From IMG/VR virus record IMGVR_UViG_3300008261_000022, positions 1 through 56,983 of that record: DNA of 56,983 bases; one strand, written 5' to 3'. Position numbers and translations under genes: made by a program. The DNA comes from a virus. The notes under the pieces were generated by a model that searched no databases, was not told the DNA's origin, and saw nothing but the letters and a program-made list of their open reading frames with translations. Position 1 is the first letter of the stretch. Each line of letters starts with the position of its first letter. Shown piece after piece: positions 33,250 through 40,445 of the stretch.

Positions 33250-33577
33250 ATTCCTCCCCTTTATCGAAAATCAATTCGCCGTTATGCAAGGTAAAAACCT
33301 CCTTGGCACCGGCTTTCAAAGCGGCAAGATGTGCCGCAAACACCCTCTCCGTGGTGTCATCGCCATCGATGTGGACTTGCAATCCAACCAAAAAACGGAG
33401 GTCAAGGGAGTCGATTCTGTCCTTCGGCTCAATGCAGACTTCGGGGTGCGCCCACAAATCGCTATAATTGACCCACCTTGCCGCCCATGGGGATCGGTTG
33501 ATACCTACCCATACCCAGACCGCTTTCGGCCTCTTACGCGCCGTTCTCATGCGAATTAGCCCATCTTCGCCGATCAC
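33236..33577 (-). CDS. Hypothetical early protein, GTG start
   Basis: 113 residues starting GTG-ATC-GGC at 33577; GTGA overlaps the initiator stop and GGAGG lies six bases upstream, so this start is preferred over an ATG at 33619 inside the initiator gene. The middle reads KAVWVWVGINRSPWAARWVN and VGLQVHIDGDDTTERVFAAH. Mixed alpha/beta. Sits between the initiator and the helicase, so a helicase-loading role comparable to lambda P is possible by position, but no sequence signature supports it. Confidence 0.55.
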   Translation of the reverse strand: MIGEDGLIRMRTARKRPKAVWVWVGINRSPWAARWVNYSDLWAHPEVCIEPKDRIDSLDLRFLVGLQVHIDGDDTTERVFAAHLAALKAGAKEVFTLHNGELIFDKGEEYAIS

Positions 33578-34224
33578 TTTGCCCTCCGGGTGAAAGTTTC
33601 GGTGGTTCCATCTTCCCAACGCCTTTGGTTGATGTAGGTCAACGGTGCCGGTTCAAACCCATCCCGCCATTGGTCGGAAGCCTTCAGGTTTTGGACATTG
33701 GAGATGATCTGATCGGCAAGGGAATCCAAGCCATGCTTTTTCCATTTCGCCTCACAAGCGGACTTGCCTACCTTGCGCTTGCTTGATGGCCATGTCTGCC
33801 AAAACTCATCGAAGCGGGTCGGCTTTGCCGACATAGTGTTTTTATTCTTTATTCTGATATCTGATATCTGATTTATGTCGCTTTTTGGTTCCAATTTGGT
33901 TTCCAATTTGGTTTTCTTCGGCCTACCGCCTTTCTGTGCGGACTGCTTCAAAACCTTAACTTGGTGCTGATATTTAGCAATTTCACGATCACAACGGGTA
34001 TGTCGATACCCATCTTCAGTCCTCTCAAAGAACTCATTGAGTACTGTTTCAACTATCTCAAGGTCAAGCCGCACCTTGCGGGAAACCAAATTGGTTTCAA
34101 GAGGGATTGGTTTTTCAGTCAAATAGTACATATCGATCAAACGCCGATAGGCAAGATCCTCCGCATCATCTAAATGATGGGTGTCCGTGATGTAATCAGA
34201 TAGGTAAAACTTGTACCAAATCAT
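33574..34224 (-). CDS. DUF1376/YdaU-like replication initiator
   Basis: 216 residues. Residues 1-95 are a DUF1376 domain: WYKFYLSDYITDTHHLDDAE, DLAYRRLIDMYYLTEKPIP, YRHTRCDREIAKYQHQ. This winged-helix domain opens many phage replication proteins. A basic linker (QKGGRPKKTKLETKLEPK) and a Ile/Asn-rich stretch follow, then a C-terminal domain FDEFWQTWPSSKRKVGKSAC with DGFEPAPLTYINQRRWEDG, as in lambda-O-type or DnaT-like initiators. The linker DNA carries direct repeats and an AT-rich stretch (see the origin feature). It overlaps both neighbours by 4 bases. Confidence 0.8.
   Translation of the reverse strand: MIWYKFYLSDYITDTHHLDDAEDLAYRRLIDMYYLTEKPIPLETNLVSRKVRLDLEIVETVLNEFFERTEDGYRHTRCDREIAKYQHQVKVLKQSAQKGGRPKKTKLETKLEPKSDINQISDIRIKNKNTMSAKPTRFDEFWQTWPSSKRKVGKSACEAKWKKHGLDSLADQIISNVQNLKASDQWRDGFEPAPLTYINQRRWEDGTTETFTRRAK
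33842..33916. other. Candidate replication origin inside the initiator gene
   Basis: An AT-rich stretch (33836-33875) contains the 7-base repeat CTGATAT twice plus a partial third copy at 33854-33872. Beside it lie two CCAATTTGG motifs at 33891-33899 and 33903-33911, 12 bases apart, with a half copy before them. Repeats next to an AT-rich stretch within the linker of an initiator gene recall lambda ori inside gene O. The motif recurs at 34086-34094 and in pairs at 25934-25954. Candidate only. Confidence 0.5.
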
Positions 34225-34430
34225 GCGACCTCCCCGAATAAATCGGGGCGCAAATCCTTCCGGGTTACCGCCCCAACCGTGAGTCTTTCGATCTCCACGG
34301 CTAGTTCGGGGGAGCAGACCTGTCGGCCTTGGATTAATTGGCTCATCCAGGTTCGGCTGATGCCCAGCTCCTTGGATAAAGCATCTTTTGCCCCCCGTTT
34401 TTTGTCCTTAAAGTAGTCCTGCAAGGTCAT
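34221..34430 (-). CDS. YdaS/Cro-like HTH regulator
   Basis: 69 residues from MTLQDYFKDKKRGAKDALSK; GGAGG lies six bases before this ATG and inside the longer frame from 34442, so the shorter start is chosen. The HTH is ALSKELGISRTWMSQLIQGR followed by SPELAVEIERLTVGAVTRKD and LRPDLFGE, the layout of YdaS/Cro-type repressors. It is the first gene of the leftward early operon, 19 bases from the predicted transcription start, and probably binds the repeats in the divergent control region. No CI-type partner is seen. Confidence 0.8.
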   Translation of the reverse strand: MTLQDYFKDKKRGAKDALSKELGISRTWMSQLIQGRQVCSPELAVEIERLTVGAVTRKDLRPDLFGEVA

Positions 34431-34455
34431 TTCGCCCTCCATGTAATTTAATTGG

Positions 34456-34483
34456 ATAATACATTAACCAAAAAAAAATACAA
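34456..34483 (-). promoter_or_regulatory. Leftward early promoter
   Basis: Minus strand: -35 TTGTAT (34483-34478), 16-base spacer containing a T run, -10 TATTAT (34461-34456) preceded by TG at the extended -10 place. It would start transcription near 34449, about 19 bases before the Cro-like start. Back to back with a rightward candidate. Confidence 0.6.
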
Positions 34484-34488
34484 ACTTG

Positions 34489-34520
34489 TTGTATGTTGGA
34501 CTTAAATTTGGTAAATTTGG
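34489..34520 (+). promoter_or_regulatory. Rightward promoter candidate with tandem operator-like repeat
   Basis: -35 TTGTAT (34489-34494), 17-base spacer, -10 TAAATT (34512-34517). Two exact tandem copies of TAAATTTGG lie at 34503-34511 and 34512-34520, covering the -10 box, so a protein bound there would block this promoter. The AATTTGG core also occurs in the candidate origin repeats. The first gene starts at 34553. Confidence 0.5.
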
Positions 34521-34552
34521 GATGTAGTACAACTTCGGAAAGGTAGGTTTAT

Positions 34553-34714
34553 ATGGATATGGAATGGGTTCAACAGTTGATGGTAGAGCGTATGCAGCGG
34601 TGCGAGGAAGCCCTGGCGAGAGCCAAGGATGGCCAAGCAACCGATGAAGATTGGGAAATTATCAGGTACGAATGTGGACTAAAAAAGGAGAAAAATTATG
34701 GGACTAGTGGCTAA
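34553..34714 (+). CDS. 53-residue hypothetical early protein
   Basis: Frame MDMEWVQQLMVERMQRCEEA, then LARAKDGQATDEDWEIIRYE and a basic end KKEKNYGTSG. The ATG follows AAAGGTAGG by seven bases. It overlaps the SSB-like gene by 17 bases and the ribosome site of that gene (AAAAGGAG) lies inside it. First gene of the plus-strand operon; helical; no family recognised. Confidence 0.55.
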   Translation: MDMEWVQQLMVERMQRCEEALARAKDGQATDEDWEIIRYECGLKKEKNYGTSG

Positions 34715-35339
34715 AGATTCCGGTGATTTTGTTGCCGTGCCGGCGGGAATGCACCTTGCGAGGTGCTATCGGATTATCGACCAAGGGACTCAGAAGTCAG
34801 AGTACATGGGCAAGGAGAAGTACCTACCCAAGGTCATGATTCAGTTTGAGATCCATAGCGAGGATGACAAGGGTACCCCCCTCCTGACTCAGGATGGCCG
34901 CCCGTTGTCGATTGCCAAGAGTTTTACCCTCACCTTGGCAGAGAAATCTACGCTCCGTAAGGATCTTCAGATGTGGCGTGGGCGTGACTTTACCGCTGAG
35001 GAGTTGCGGGGCTTTGAACTCAAAAATGTCTTGGGTGCGTGGGCGATGCTGAATGTCACCCATACGGAGTCCAACGGTAAGACCTATACCAACATTGCGG
35101 GGGTCAATCCGGTTCCCGCCAACATGAAAAAGGCGGGTCTTCCCAACGGGGTTAACGAACTCAAAATCTTTGACATTGAGAATCCTGACATGGAACTTTT
35201 TGATTCCTTTTCAGAAAACCTCAAAAAGAAGATTGAGTCCTCTCCGGAGTGGCAAGAGTCTCGCGGGTCTGCTTCCCAAAGGTCTTCGGCACCAAAGTCA
35301 GAGGGAATCGAAGGTCTTGATGATGACATTCCTTTTTGA
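34698..35339 (+). CDS. Phage single-stranded DNA-binding-type protein
   Basis: 213 residues. The first 140 look like an OB-type beta barrel (LARCYRIIDQGTQKSEYMGK, KVMIQFEIHSEDD, SFTLTLAEKSTLRKDLQMWR, VLGAWAMLNVTHTESNGKTY). A flexible Ser-rich stretch follows and the protein ends GLDDDIPF: DDDIPF is identical to the tip of E. coli SSB, which recruits host repair and replication proteins. No other sequence similarity to SSB is apparent, so this is probably a phage SSB analogue or annealing protein. Strong ribosome site AAAAGGAG. It heads the operon with the exonuclease at 36244. Confidence 0.65.
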   Translation: MGLVAKDSGDFVAVPAGMHLARCYRIIDQGTQKSEYMGKEKYLPKVMIQFEIHSEDDKGTPLLTQDGRPLSIAKSFTLTLAEKSTLRKDLQMWRGRDFTAEELRGFELKNVLGAWAMLNVTHTESNGKTYTNIAGVNPVPANMKKAGLPNGVNELKIFDIENPDMELFDSFSENLKKKIESSPEWQESRGSASQRSSAPKSEGIEGLDDDIPF

Positions 35340-35347
35340 GGTCAATC

Positions 35348-35548
35348 ATGAGCCAATCGCAAGACATCCTTGAGCACATGAAGAGTTCACCAATCACCCC
35401 AATTGAGGCACTAAATAAGTTTGGGTGCCTTCGATTGGCGGCAAGAATTAAAGATCTAAAAGATTTGGGACATCAAATTGTGACTCTCACCGCAGAAAAG
35501 AATGGCAAGAAATTTGCCCGATATGTTTTGATAAAGGAAAGAAAATGA
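35348..35548 (+). CDS. Small winged-helix protein (HTH_39-like)
   Basis: 66 residues from MSQSQDILEHMKSSPITPIE; GAGGT precedes this ATG by six bases. The core ALNKFGCLRLAARIKDLKDL followed by GHQIVTLTAEKNGKKFARYV is the usual phage helix-turn-helix_39 pattern (SPITP-x-EAL-x(4)-GC-RLAARI-x-DL). Such proteins are small DNA-binding factors found beside replication genes. It overlaps the lipoprotein gene by 4 bases. Regulatory role inferred. Confidence 0.7.
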   Translation: MSQSQDILEHMKSSPITPIEALNKFGCLRLAARIKDLKDLGHQIVTLTAEKNGKKFARYVLIKERK

Positions 35549-35844
35549 ATCAATTTAATTATGGAAAGACGAGGAGACCTATGTTGATTGCGTTAGCCGT
35601 TTGTATGGCCGGATGGATTCAGGGTTGTTCGACAACGGACAAGAAAGCTCTTGAAAACACTAGCGGTAACCAAATGTTGGTTCTTGACCAAACGGTTCAG
35701 CCGATGGATCGGGTAGAGGTTATCAACGCAATCAAGGACTGTCAGGTTACCGGCCTTCGGGCGGTCATGATCTATAGCAAGAAAAAAATCAACAATCAAT
35801 CCACGCCAATCGTGGTCGATGTTACTTGTGCTCCCCTATATTAA
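35545..35844 (+). CDS. Small lipoprotein
   Basis: 99 residues. Positive n-region (NYGKTRRP), hydrophobic core LIALAVCMAGWIQG and a lipobox IQGC with the cysteine at about 28, so signal peptidase II processing is expected. An internal ATG at 35581 would shorten the n-region. The mature part is about 70 residues with one cysteine pair (IKDCQVTG and VDVTCAPLY) and looks alpha/beta (VEVINAIKDCQVTGLRAVMI). Early phage lipoproteins often block receptors or DNA entry of competing phages; that role is only inferred. Coupled to the HTH gene upstream (ATGA). Confidence 0.7.
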   Translation: MNQFNYGKTRRPMLIALAVCMAGWIQGCSTTDKKALENTSGNQMLVLDQTVQPMDRVEVINAIKDCQVTGLRAVMIYSKKKINNQSTPIVVDVTCAPLY

Positions 35845-35853
35845 GGAAACGAT

Positions 35854-36111
35854 ATGACTGAAGAAACCAAAAACACATCAATACCCGTTGGCGACATTCG
35901 GGTTCAGATGGGCGAAGAGGCAATTGTGTTCAATCCAACAGATGACATAACCGGAAAGGAAGTTTCATTAATCTTGCAAATGTTCCTAAACGGCCTTGGT
36001 TATCGCGGGGATGGCTTGATTGACTTTGGATCTTTTATCGTAAAACACAACCTACAACGACATTTTGCGAGGATTGAAAATGAACGAAAAAAAGAGCAAG
36101 AGGGTTCGTAA
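35854..36111 (+). CDS. Hypothetical early protein
   Basis: 85 residues: IPVGDIRVQMGEEAIVFNPT, then DITGKEVSLILQMFLNGLGY and IKHNLQRHF-like end VKHNLQRHFARIENERKK. Preceded by TAAGGAAACGAT. Overlaps the next gene by 32 bases. No family recognised. Confidence 0.55.
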   Translation: MTEETKNTSIPVGDIRVQMGEEAIVFNPTDDITGKEVSLILQMFLNGLGYRGDGLIDFGSFIVKHNLQRHFARIENERKKEQEGS

Positions 36112-36247
36112 GGCGGTGGGGTTCCATCCCACTCAGCCACGCGAATATCAGCCAATGGCCAAGAACAATAAAACCGTGGTGTCTAGGGGTCTGCGCCGCG
36201 CCTACCGGTTGGCCAAGCGAGCGGTTCATCAGGCGGGGTTGGCATGA
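36080..36247 (+). CDS. Small very basic protein
   Basis: 55 residues from MNEKKSKRVRKAVGFHPTQP, then REYQPMAKNNKTVVSRGLRR and AYRLAKRAVHQAGLA. An ATG with GCGAGGATT upstream is chosen over a TTG at 36065. High Lys/Arg suggests nucleic acid binding. Its stop overlaps the exonuclease start (ATGA), so the two are coupled. Confidence 0.5.
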   Translation: MNEKKSKRVRKAVGFHPTQPREYQPMAKNNKTVVSRGLRRAYRLAKRAVHQAGLA

Positions 36248-37017
36248 AGATATCCTCATATACCGCTGAGTCAGGCCATTGGTACACCCGCACGGGTAAC
36301 CCTCTTTACACCGTTATTGGCAAGAACAAAAAGGAACGCAAGACCACCCTTAGGGATGCACGGGAGTTAGATCTTGTCCCATCGGTGACCTCCATCATGA
36401 ATGTCATGGCCAAACCAGGCCTTGAGCGGTGGAAGATGCAACAGGTCTTGTTTGCCTCGCTGACCTTGCCAAGGCGGGATGATGAGGCTGAGGATGACTA
36501 CCTTGAACGGATCATGGAAGACTCAAAGGAGCAAGGAAGGTCTGCCGCCGATGAGGGTACCAAGATCCATGCGGCCATCCAACAACACTACGAAAACAAG
36601 CCGGTAAAGTCTTACTCCGAATATGTTTCCGGGTGCCATGCGGAGATCCACAAAACCTTTGGCGACCAAAAGTGGGTGTGTGAGGACTCTTTTGCCCATG
36701 AGCTTGGGTACGGGGGCAAGTGCGATATGTATGCCCGAAGCACGGATGACCCATCGGTCGGGCTTGTTTTAGATATTAAGACCAAGGAGTTTGATGACCC
36801 AAGCAAGGTGGAGGGCTACGATGAGCACGTCATGCAGTTGGCCGCCTACCGGATTGGGCTTCATATGCCCGCCGCTCGATGTGCTAATGTTTTTATATCC
36901 CGCAGCGTTCCCGGACTTGTAGTAATTAAGGAATGGGAACCCTTGGAAATAACAAGGGGTTGGCAGATGTTTTCTAAACTCCTTGAGTTTTGGCAATTAA
37001 AGAATGGGCACCGATGA
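36244..37017 (+). CDS. PD-(D/E)XK exonuclease (RecB/Cas4-like)
   Basis: 257 residues. SVTSIMNVMAKPGLERWK is the usual N-terminal block; GTKIHAAIQQHYENK gives H109; LGYGGKCDMYAR supplies D161; VGLVLDIKTKEF gives the core D177-x-K179; and HVMQLAAYRIG gives the Q/Y motif (HxxQLxxY) typical of phage RecB-type nucleases. All expected catalytic positions are present. With the SSB-like protein it probably forms the phage's recombination or end-processing system, although no annealase of the RecT type is seen. The start overlaps the upstream stop (ATGA) and its own stop overlaps the next start. Confidence 0.8.
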   Translation: MKISSYTAESGHWYTRTGNPLYTVIGKNKKERKTTLRDARELDLVPSVTSIMNVMAKPGLERWKMQQVLFASLTLPRRDDEAEDDYLERIMEDSKEQGRSAADEGTKIHAAIQQHYENKPVKSYSEYVSGCHAEIHKTFGDQKWVCEDSFAHELGYGGKCDMYARSTDDPSVGLVLDIKTKEFDDPSKVEGYDEHVMQLAAYRIGLHMPAARCANVFISRSVPGLVVIKEWEPLEITRGWQMFSKLLEFWQLKNGHR

Positions 37018-37223
37018 AAACAATACAAGCATTTCAGACTACCGATGGCAAAGTTTTTACCTCTGAGGAGGAGGCAAAAAAGCATGAGATATTTTTAAGT
37101 CAGCATGATGTCATCGATAACTTTCTTAAAAGCCACTTAAACAACTATATTGCATTGCCACAAAAGTCTATCGCCCGACAGGCAATCATTAATTGGGAGA
37201 CATGGAAGAAAGAAAATGCTTAG
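37014..37223 (+). CDS. Small hypothetical protein
   Basis: 69 residues: MKTIQAFQTTDGKVFTSEEE, AKKHEIFLSQHDVIDNFLKS, then helical to the end. The opening 'FQTTDGKVFTSEEEAKKHE' is a short module also seen in other phage small proteins. ATGA overlap with the exonuclease stop. Function unknown. Confidence 0.6.
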   Translation: MKTIQAFQTTDGKVFTSEEEAKKHEIFLSQHDVIDNFLKSHLNNYIALPQKSIARQAIINWETWKKENA

Positions 37224-37476
37224 ACCCGAAGACATCAAACAGGTATTTTTTCATTGCAACCATACCGACAAGGATGGGTATTACGCCGATGAGGTCGATG
37301 TGCTTGAGTTTGGCCAAAAGATTGCCGCTTTTGCCTTGTCTCAAAAAACTCCAATGACTGAGGATGAGGCAATCGACTTCATGATTAATATAAATCTCAC
37401 CGAAAACGGGGATGCGTTGCTTGACCGGCTAAAAACCTTGATCCGTAAGGTTGAGGAGTTTCACGGTATTAAATAA
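37216..37476 (+). CDS. Hypothetical protein, last of the plus-strand operon
   Basis: 86 residues from MLRPEDIKQVFFHCNHTDKD; GAAAGAAA precedes this ATG, and the longer frame from 37150 lies inside the upstream gene. The C-terminus is helical (DALLDRLKTLIRKVEEFHG). It ends five bases before the hairpin that closes the opposing late operon. Confidence 0.55.
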   Translation: MLRPEDIKQVFFHCNHTDKDGYYADEVDVLEFGQKIAAFALSQKTPMTEDEAIDFMININLTENGDALLDRLKTLIRKVEEFHGIK

Positions 37477-37510
37477 AAAAAGCCCCCTCCCGAGGAGTGG
37501 AGAGGGGGCT
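37474..37510 (-). terminator. Strong rho-independent terminator of the late operon
   Basis: Minus strand: AGCCCCCTC (37510-37502), 12-base loop, GAGGGGGCT (37489-37481), then TTTTTTATTT. A nine-pair GC-rich stem followed by a T run is a textbook terminator for leftward transcription ending after the transglycosylase gene (37543). On the plus strand the same stem has no T run after it, so it may slow but not clearly stop the converging operon. Confidence 0.88.
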
Positions 37511-37542
37511 GAAGCTTCCACGAGGGAAGAAGCAAGACACTT

Positions 37543-38883
37543 TTACGGAGCAATCGTTTCGCTAGTCTGACCTAGCGGAGCCTTGCTCTGATTTTCTCTC
37601 ATGTACTGAATTAGTGGCGCGGTGATGGCCAACGGAATCCCTACGGGAGCGGTTGGGGGGAAGGCTGACATAACCGCACCGGTTGCCCCAAGACCGGACA
37701 GACCCATCTTCATGTAGTCTGGCTTTTCTTTTCCGGCCTCGCTTGCCATTGAACCCAACTCACTTCCAGCTTGGGCAAACGCCAAGGGTGGCGCACCGTA
37801 CTTCATAACCGTGCCGCCTATGGTTCTCATCCTTGAGCCTGGTTCAATCATATCCCTGAATAATTTTGTAACCTCATCAAGGCCACTACGGGGAGGTGGG
37901 GGAACGGGCTTGGTCGCGGGAGCACTTCTTGGGTATAGCACCCCAGATGGGGTTGCAGTCATCCCAGGTGATTGAGCAAATACTTGGGATGCACTCTGAG
38001 GAACCACTCCTGACCTTTGTAAGGCTCCGATGTTTTGAGCGGCTTCTTTGGCTCGCGCAGCCTGTTGGGCGGTCTCAACATTAAATCCCGCCATGCGAGC
38101 TCTTCCGGTCGCCCCAGAATCAACATCGGTTGTGCCCTGAAGGATTCGATTGGCTTGGGTAGCCTCTGAAGCTAGGTTTGGTGCCATCGACCCACCAAGA
38201 GGAGGACTTGCGGATAAACGGCCTTCCTCAGCCGCTTGGCCTAAGAGCCTCGCCGCTCTACCGGCTACCGCTGGAGCAGCACGAAGAGCAGTTAAGGCAG
38301 TACCCGCACCGGCTCCGGCAAGCTCACCCCGACCGCGGGCAGACTTCTCCCGAACCGCATCAATTTGCTTTTGAAATTCAACAGAATCTTGGCTTTGAGT
38401 AGGCTCAAATTCTGAGCTCACAGGTTTTTCAGGCTGTGCGGGCGCAGCGGTTGCTGTCGGGAATGCCCCGTAGCCCTTCAAATCTTTTAAATAATTGACT
38501 GTTATGTCAGGGAGGGTTGTTCCTTTGGATGTAAAAAACGGGTGGTTGATCCCTGCGTTATATCCAGCGGCGGCCAATCGAGCATCGCCCTCGCTCATAT
38601 CCAAGGACTTCTTCAGATACTTTATCCCTGCCTCAATGTTCTTTTCGGGGTCACGGATGTCTTCCGCTGAGAACCCAACCTCTTTGGCGGTATCGGGCTT
38701 GATCTGCATGATCCCAATCTCGCCAGCTCCGCCTGCCTGAACCTTAGGGTTGAGACCGCTTTCCTTGAAGGCCACGGACACGGCAAGTTCTGGAGACACC
38801 CCCATCTGCTTAGCCTTAGCGGCAATCCGTTGGGCGTAGGATTTTTGAGATTCGTTGAGGTTTTCGTAAAAGCTCAGATTCAT
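37543..38883 (-). CDS. Internal virion protein with N-terminal lytic transglycosylase (SLT) domain
   Basis: 446 residues. Residues 10-130 are an SLT domain: VAFKESGLNPKVQAGGAGE with catalytic E41, IGIMQIKPDTAKEVGF, DPEKNIEAGIKYLKK and RLAAAGYNAGINHPF. The rest is Ala/Pro/Gly-rich, with two hydrophobic stretches near the end (GLSGLGATGAVMSAFPPTAP, VGIPLAITAPLIQYM). In podoviruses such proteins are ejected with the DNA and open the peptidoglycan. It is the last gene of the late operon, after two other ejection-type genes. Confidence 0.83.
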   Translation of the reverse strand: MNLSFYENLNESQKSYAQRIAAKAKQMGVSPELAVSVAFKESGLNPKVQAGGAGEIGIMQIKPDTAKEVGFSAEDIRDPEKNIEAGIKYLKKSLDMSEGDARLAAAGYNAGINHPFFTSKGTTLPDITVNYLKDLKGYGAFPTATAAPAQPEKPVSSEFEPTQSQDSVEFQKQIDAVREKSARGRGELAGAGAGTALTALRAAPAVAGRAARLLGQAAEEGRLSASPPLGGSMAPNLASEATQANRILQGTTDVDSGATGRARMAGFNVETAQQAARAKEAAQNIGALQRSGVVPQSASQVFAQSPGMTATPSGVLYPRSAPATKPVPPPPRSGLDEVTKLFRDMIEPGSRMRTIGGTVMKYGAPPLAFAQAGSELGSMASEAGKEKPDYMKMGLSGLGATGAVMSAFPPTAPVGIPLAITAPLIQYMRENQSKAPLGQTSETIAP

Positions 38884-38892
38884 AATCTACCC

Positions 38893-40443
38893 CTAAATTG
38901 GCAGGCGGCCGGCGGCACCCTTGTTATCACGACCCTTTGGTGCTGATGGCCGTTCAGGAGGGGTTCCACCCAATCGATTTTGGATAATTCCGCCCAATTT
39001 TTCTTCGTACCTCTGAACCATGTTGGCGTAATCATCGCCTGACTTGAAGTCATCGATGCTGCCCTTGTAAGTCCGGACAGCCTTAGCCACCTCGCGGTCA
39101 AACTCAGCGCGGGCACGAAGGAGGTCAAGTTTTGCCCGGATGGTATCCGGATTGTCGGTTCGGGCAATTGCCGCAGATGCAAATAATGACCGCTCAAAGT
39201 CAGATACCGCGCCTTGACCCTGTTGTAGCCGGCTCATCTGCAACTGAACCTGAGCCATCAAGGACAGGCCATACTGCGCTTGGTTAATCATGTTTTGATC
39301 CAAGCCGGCATTAGTCAGAACATCGCGGATTGCAGGCAAGGTAATTGAGAATCCGGGCGTTCCAACGCCACCCTCAATCAATTTCATAAAATTCTCAAAT
39401 ACGCCTGGGCGCTCAAAGACACCGAAGATTAATGCCGCATTTGGACTAGCGGCAATCTGATCAAGCTGGCGATAGACTCCAAGGCGTGATGGAGCATCTG
39501 ACCCAGCCTTGATTGTTTCTGCCCTATCGGCTTCCTGAGCCTTGGTTCTTTGCTGAGCTCTTTCTGTTGCTCCGGCCTTTTCAGCTTCGGTTTCAGCAAC
39601 ACTTGAAATCTTTCCTGGAGCTTTGCTTTCAGGCGCTGTCTCTCCCGGTTTCGGAGGAGCCTTTGGCCCTTCCACGGCTCTCTTCGCAACTTCGTAATAT
39701 CTTGAATCGCCGTTGGCCGCATACATATCAAGAAGGGCGGCAGTCCTAGCATCGACCTTATAAACACCATCGTAGCCAAAGATTTGGCGCTCAACCAATT
39801 CGCCTTTCGGGAACGGATAAAACATACCAGAGGACAGGTCTTGAACCCCGCCCTCTTTAACTTGGTACCGATCCTGCTCTAGTTTGGTGGCATCCTTAAT
39901 TGCGGTCGTTGGCGCAATACTTGGATCAAGACGAGCCATACCAAGGTATTGGCGTCCGGTCATAAAGTTGGGGTTAGGCGGAGCTACAGGGATTCCTTGG
40001 ACTCCCTCAAAACCCTTCGGAGCAACAGAGAGTGGCCCCGCGGGTTGTTGCCTACTCAATGGCCCAGTTGCCGGAGCGCCGGAGGTTTCTGGCCCCATCA
40101 ACTTTGCAAACTCTCGATCCCGCTGCCTTAAACGCTCAATTTCAATACCTCGACCGGCAAGACCAAGCCTTGCCTCAGCAATATCCCGCTCTTCTTTTTC
40201 CTCTGCAACTTGAGCCTCGCGGATATTTTTAGCGGCAAACCCCAAGGACTCTCCAAACCCGCCGGTTTGAGTGGGAGCCAAAAAGCCTTGAGCCAAGGCC
40301 AACATGGAAGGATCAAAAAACCTGTTTTGGCGTGCGTTTAGAGCCTGCTCCATCCGATTAAGAGCCGCCTGATACTCTTGATTTGCCATAAAGGCTTCCG
40401 GGTCGTTCCCCGGTAAAAATCCAACTGTAGGTGCTTTTGCCAT
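38893..40443 (-). CDS. Probable internal/ejection virion protein
   Basis: 516 residues. Helical N-terminus (NQEYQAALNRMEQALNARQN, then SMLALAQGFLAPTQTGGFGE and a coiled coil at 70-110), a Pro-rich middle, and a helical C-terminal half with a low-charge segment QYGLSLMAQVQLQMSRLQQG. It shares no recognised enzyme motif. Its position between the transglycosylase protein and another helical Gln/Ala-rich protein, in the place where P22-like phages keep their ejection protein set, supports an internal virion role. Family not named. Confidence 0.6.
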   Translation of the reverse strand: MAKAPTVGFLPGNDPEAFMANQEYQAALNRMEQALNARQNRFFDPSMLALAQGFLAPTQTGGFGESLGFAAKNIREAQVAEEKEERDIAEARLGLAGRGIEIERLRQRDREFAKLMGPETSGAPATGPLSRQQPAGPLSVAPKGFEGVQGIPVAPPNPNFMTGRQYLGMARLDPSIAPTTAIKDATKLEQDRYQVKEGGVQDLSSGMFYPFPKGELVERQIFGYDGVYKVDARTAALLDMYAANGDSRYYEVAKRAVEGPKAPPKPGETAPESKAPGKISSVAETEAEKAGATERAQQRTKAQEADRAETIKAGSDAPSRLGVYRQLDQIAASPNAALIFGVFERPGVFENFMKLIEGGVGTPGFSITLPAIRDVLTNAGLDQNMINQAQYGLSLMAQVQLQMSRLQQGQGAVSDFERSLFASAAIARTDNPDTIRAKLDLLRARAEFDREVAKAVRTYKGSIDDFKSGDDYANMVQRYEEKLGGIIQNRLGGTPPERPSAPKGRDNKGAAGRLPI

Positions 40444-40445
40444 GA

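Noticed and set aside
34221-34430. Evidence for a temperate life cycle from the Cro-like gene
   Set aside because: No integrase, excisionase, CI-type repressor or attachment site found; a Cro/YdaS-type gene alone does not show lysogeny, though sequence is missing at the ends.
37490-37530. Second terminator for the plus-strand operon (CTTCC/GGAAG hairpin after the main stem)
   Set aside because: Five-pair stem only and no T run after it.
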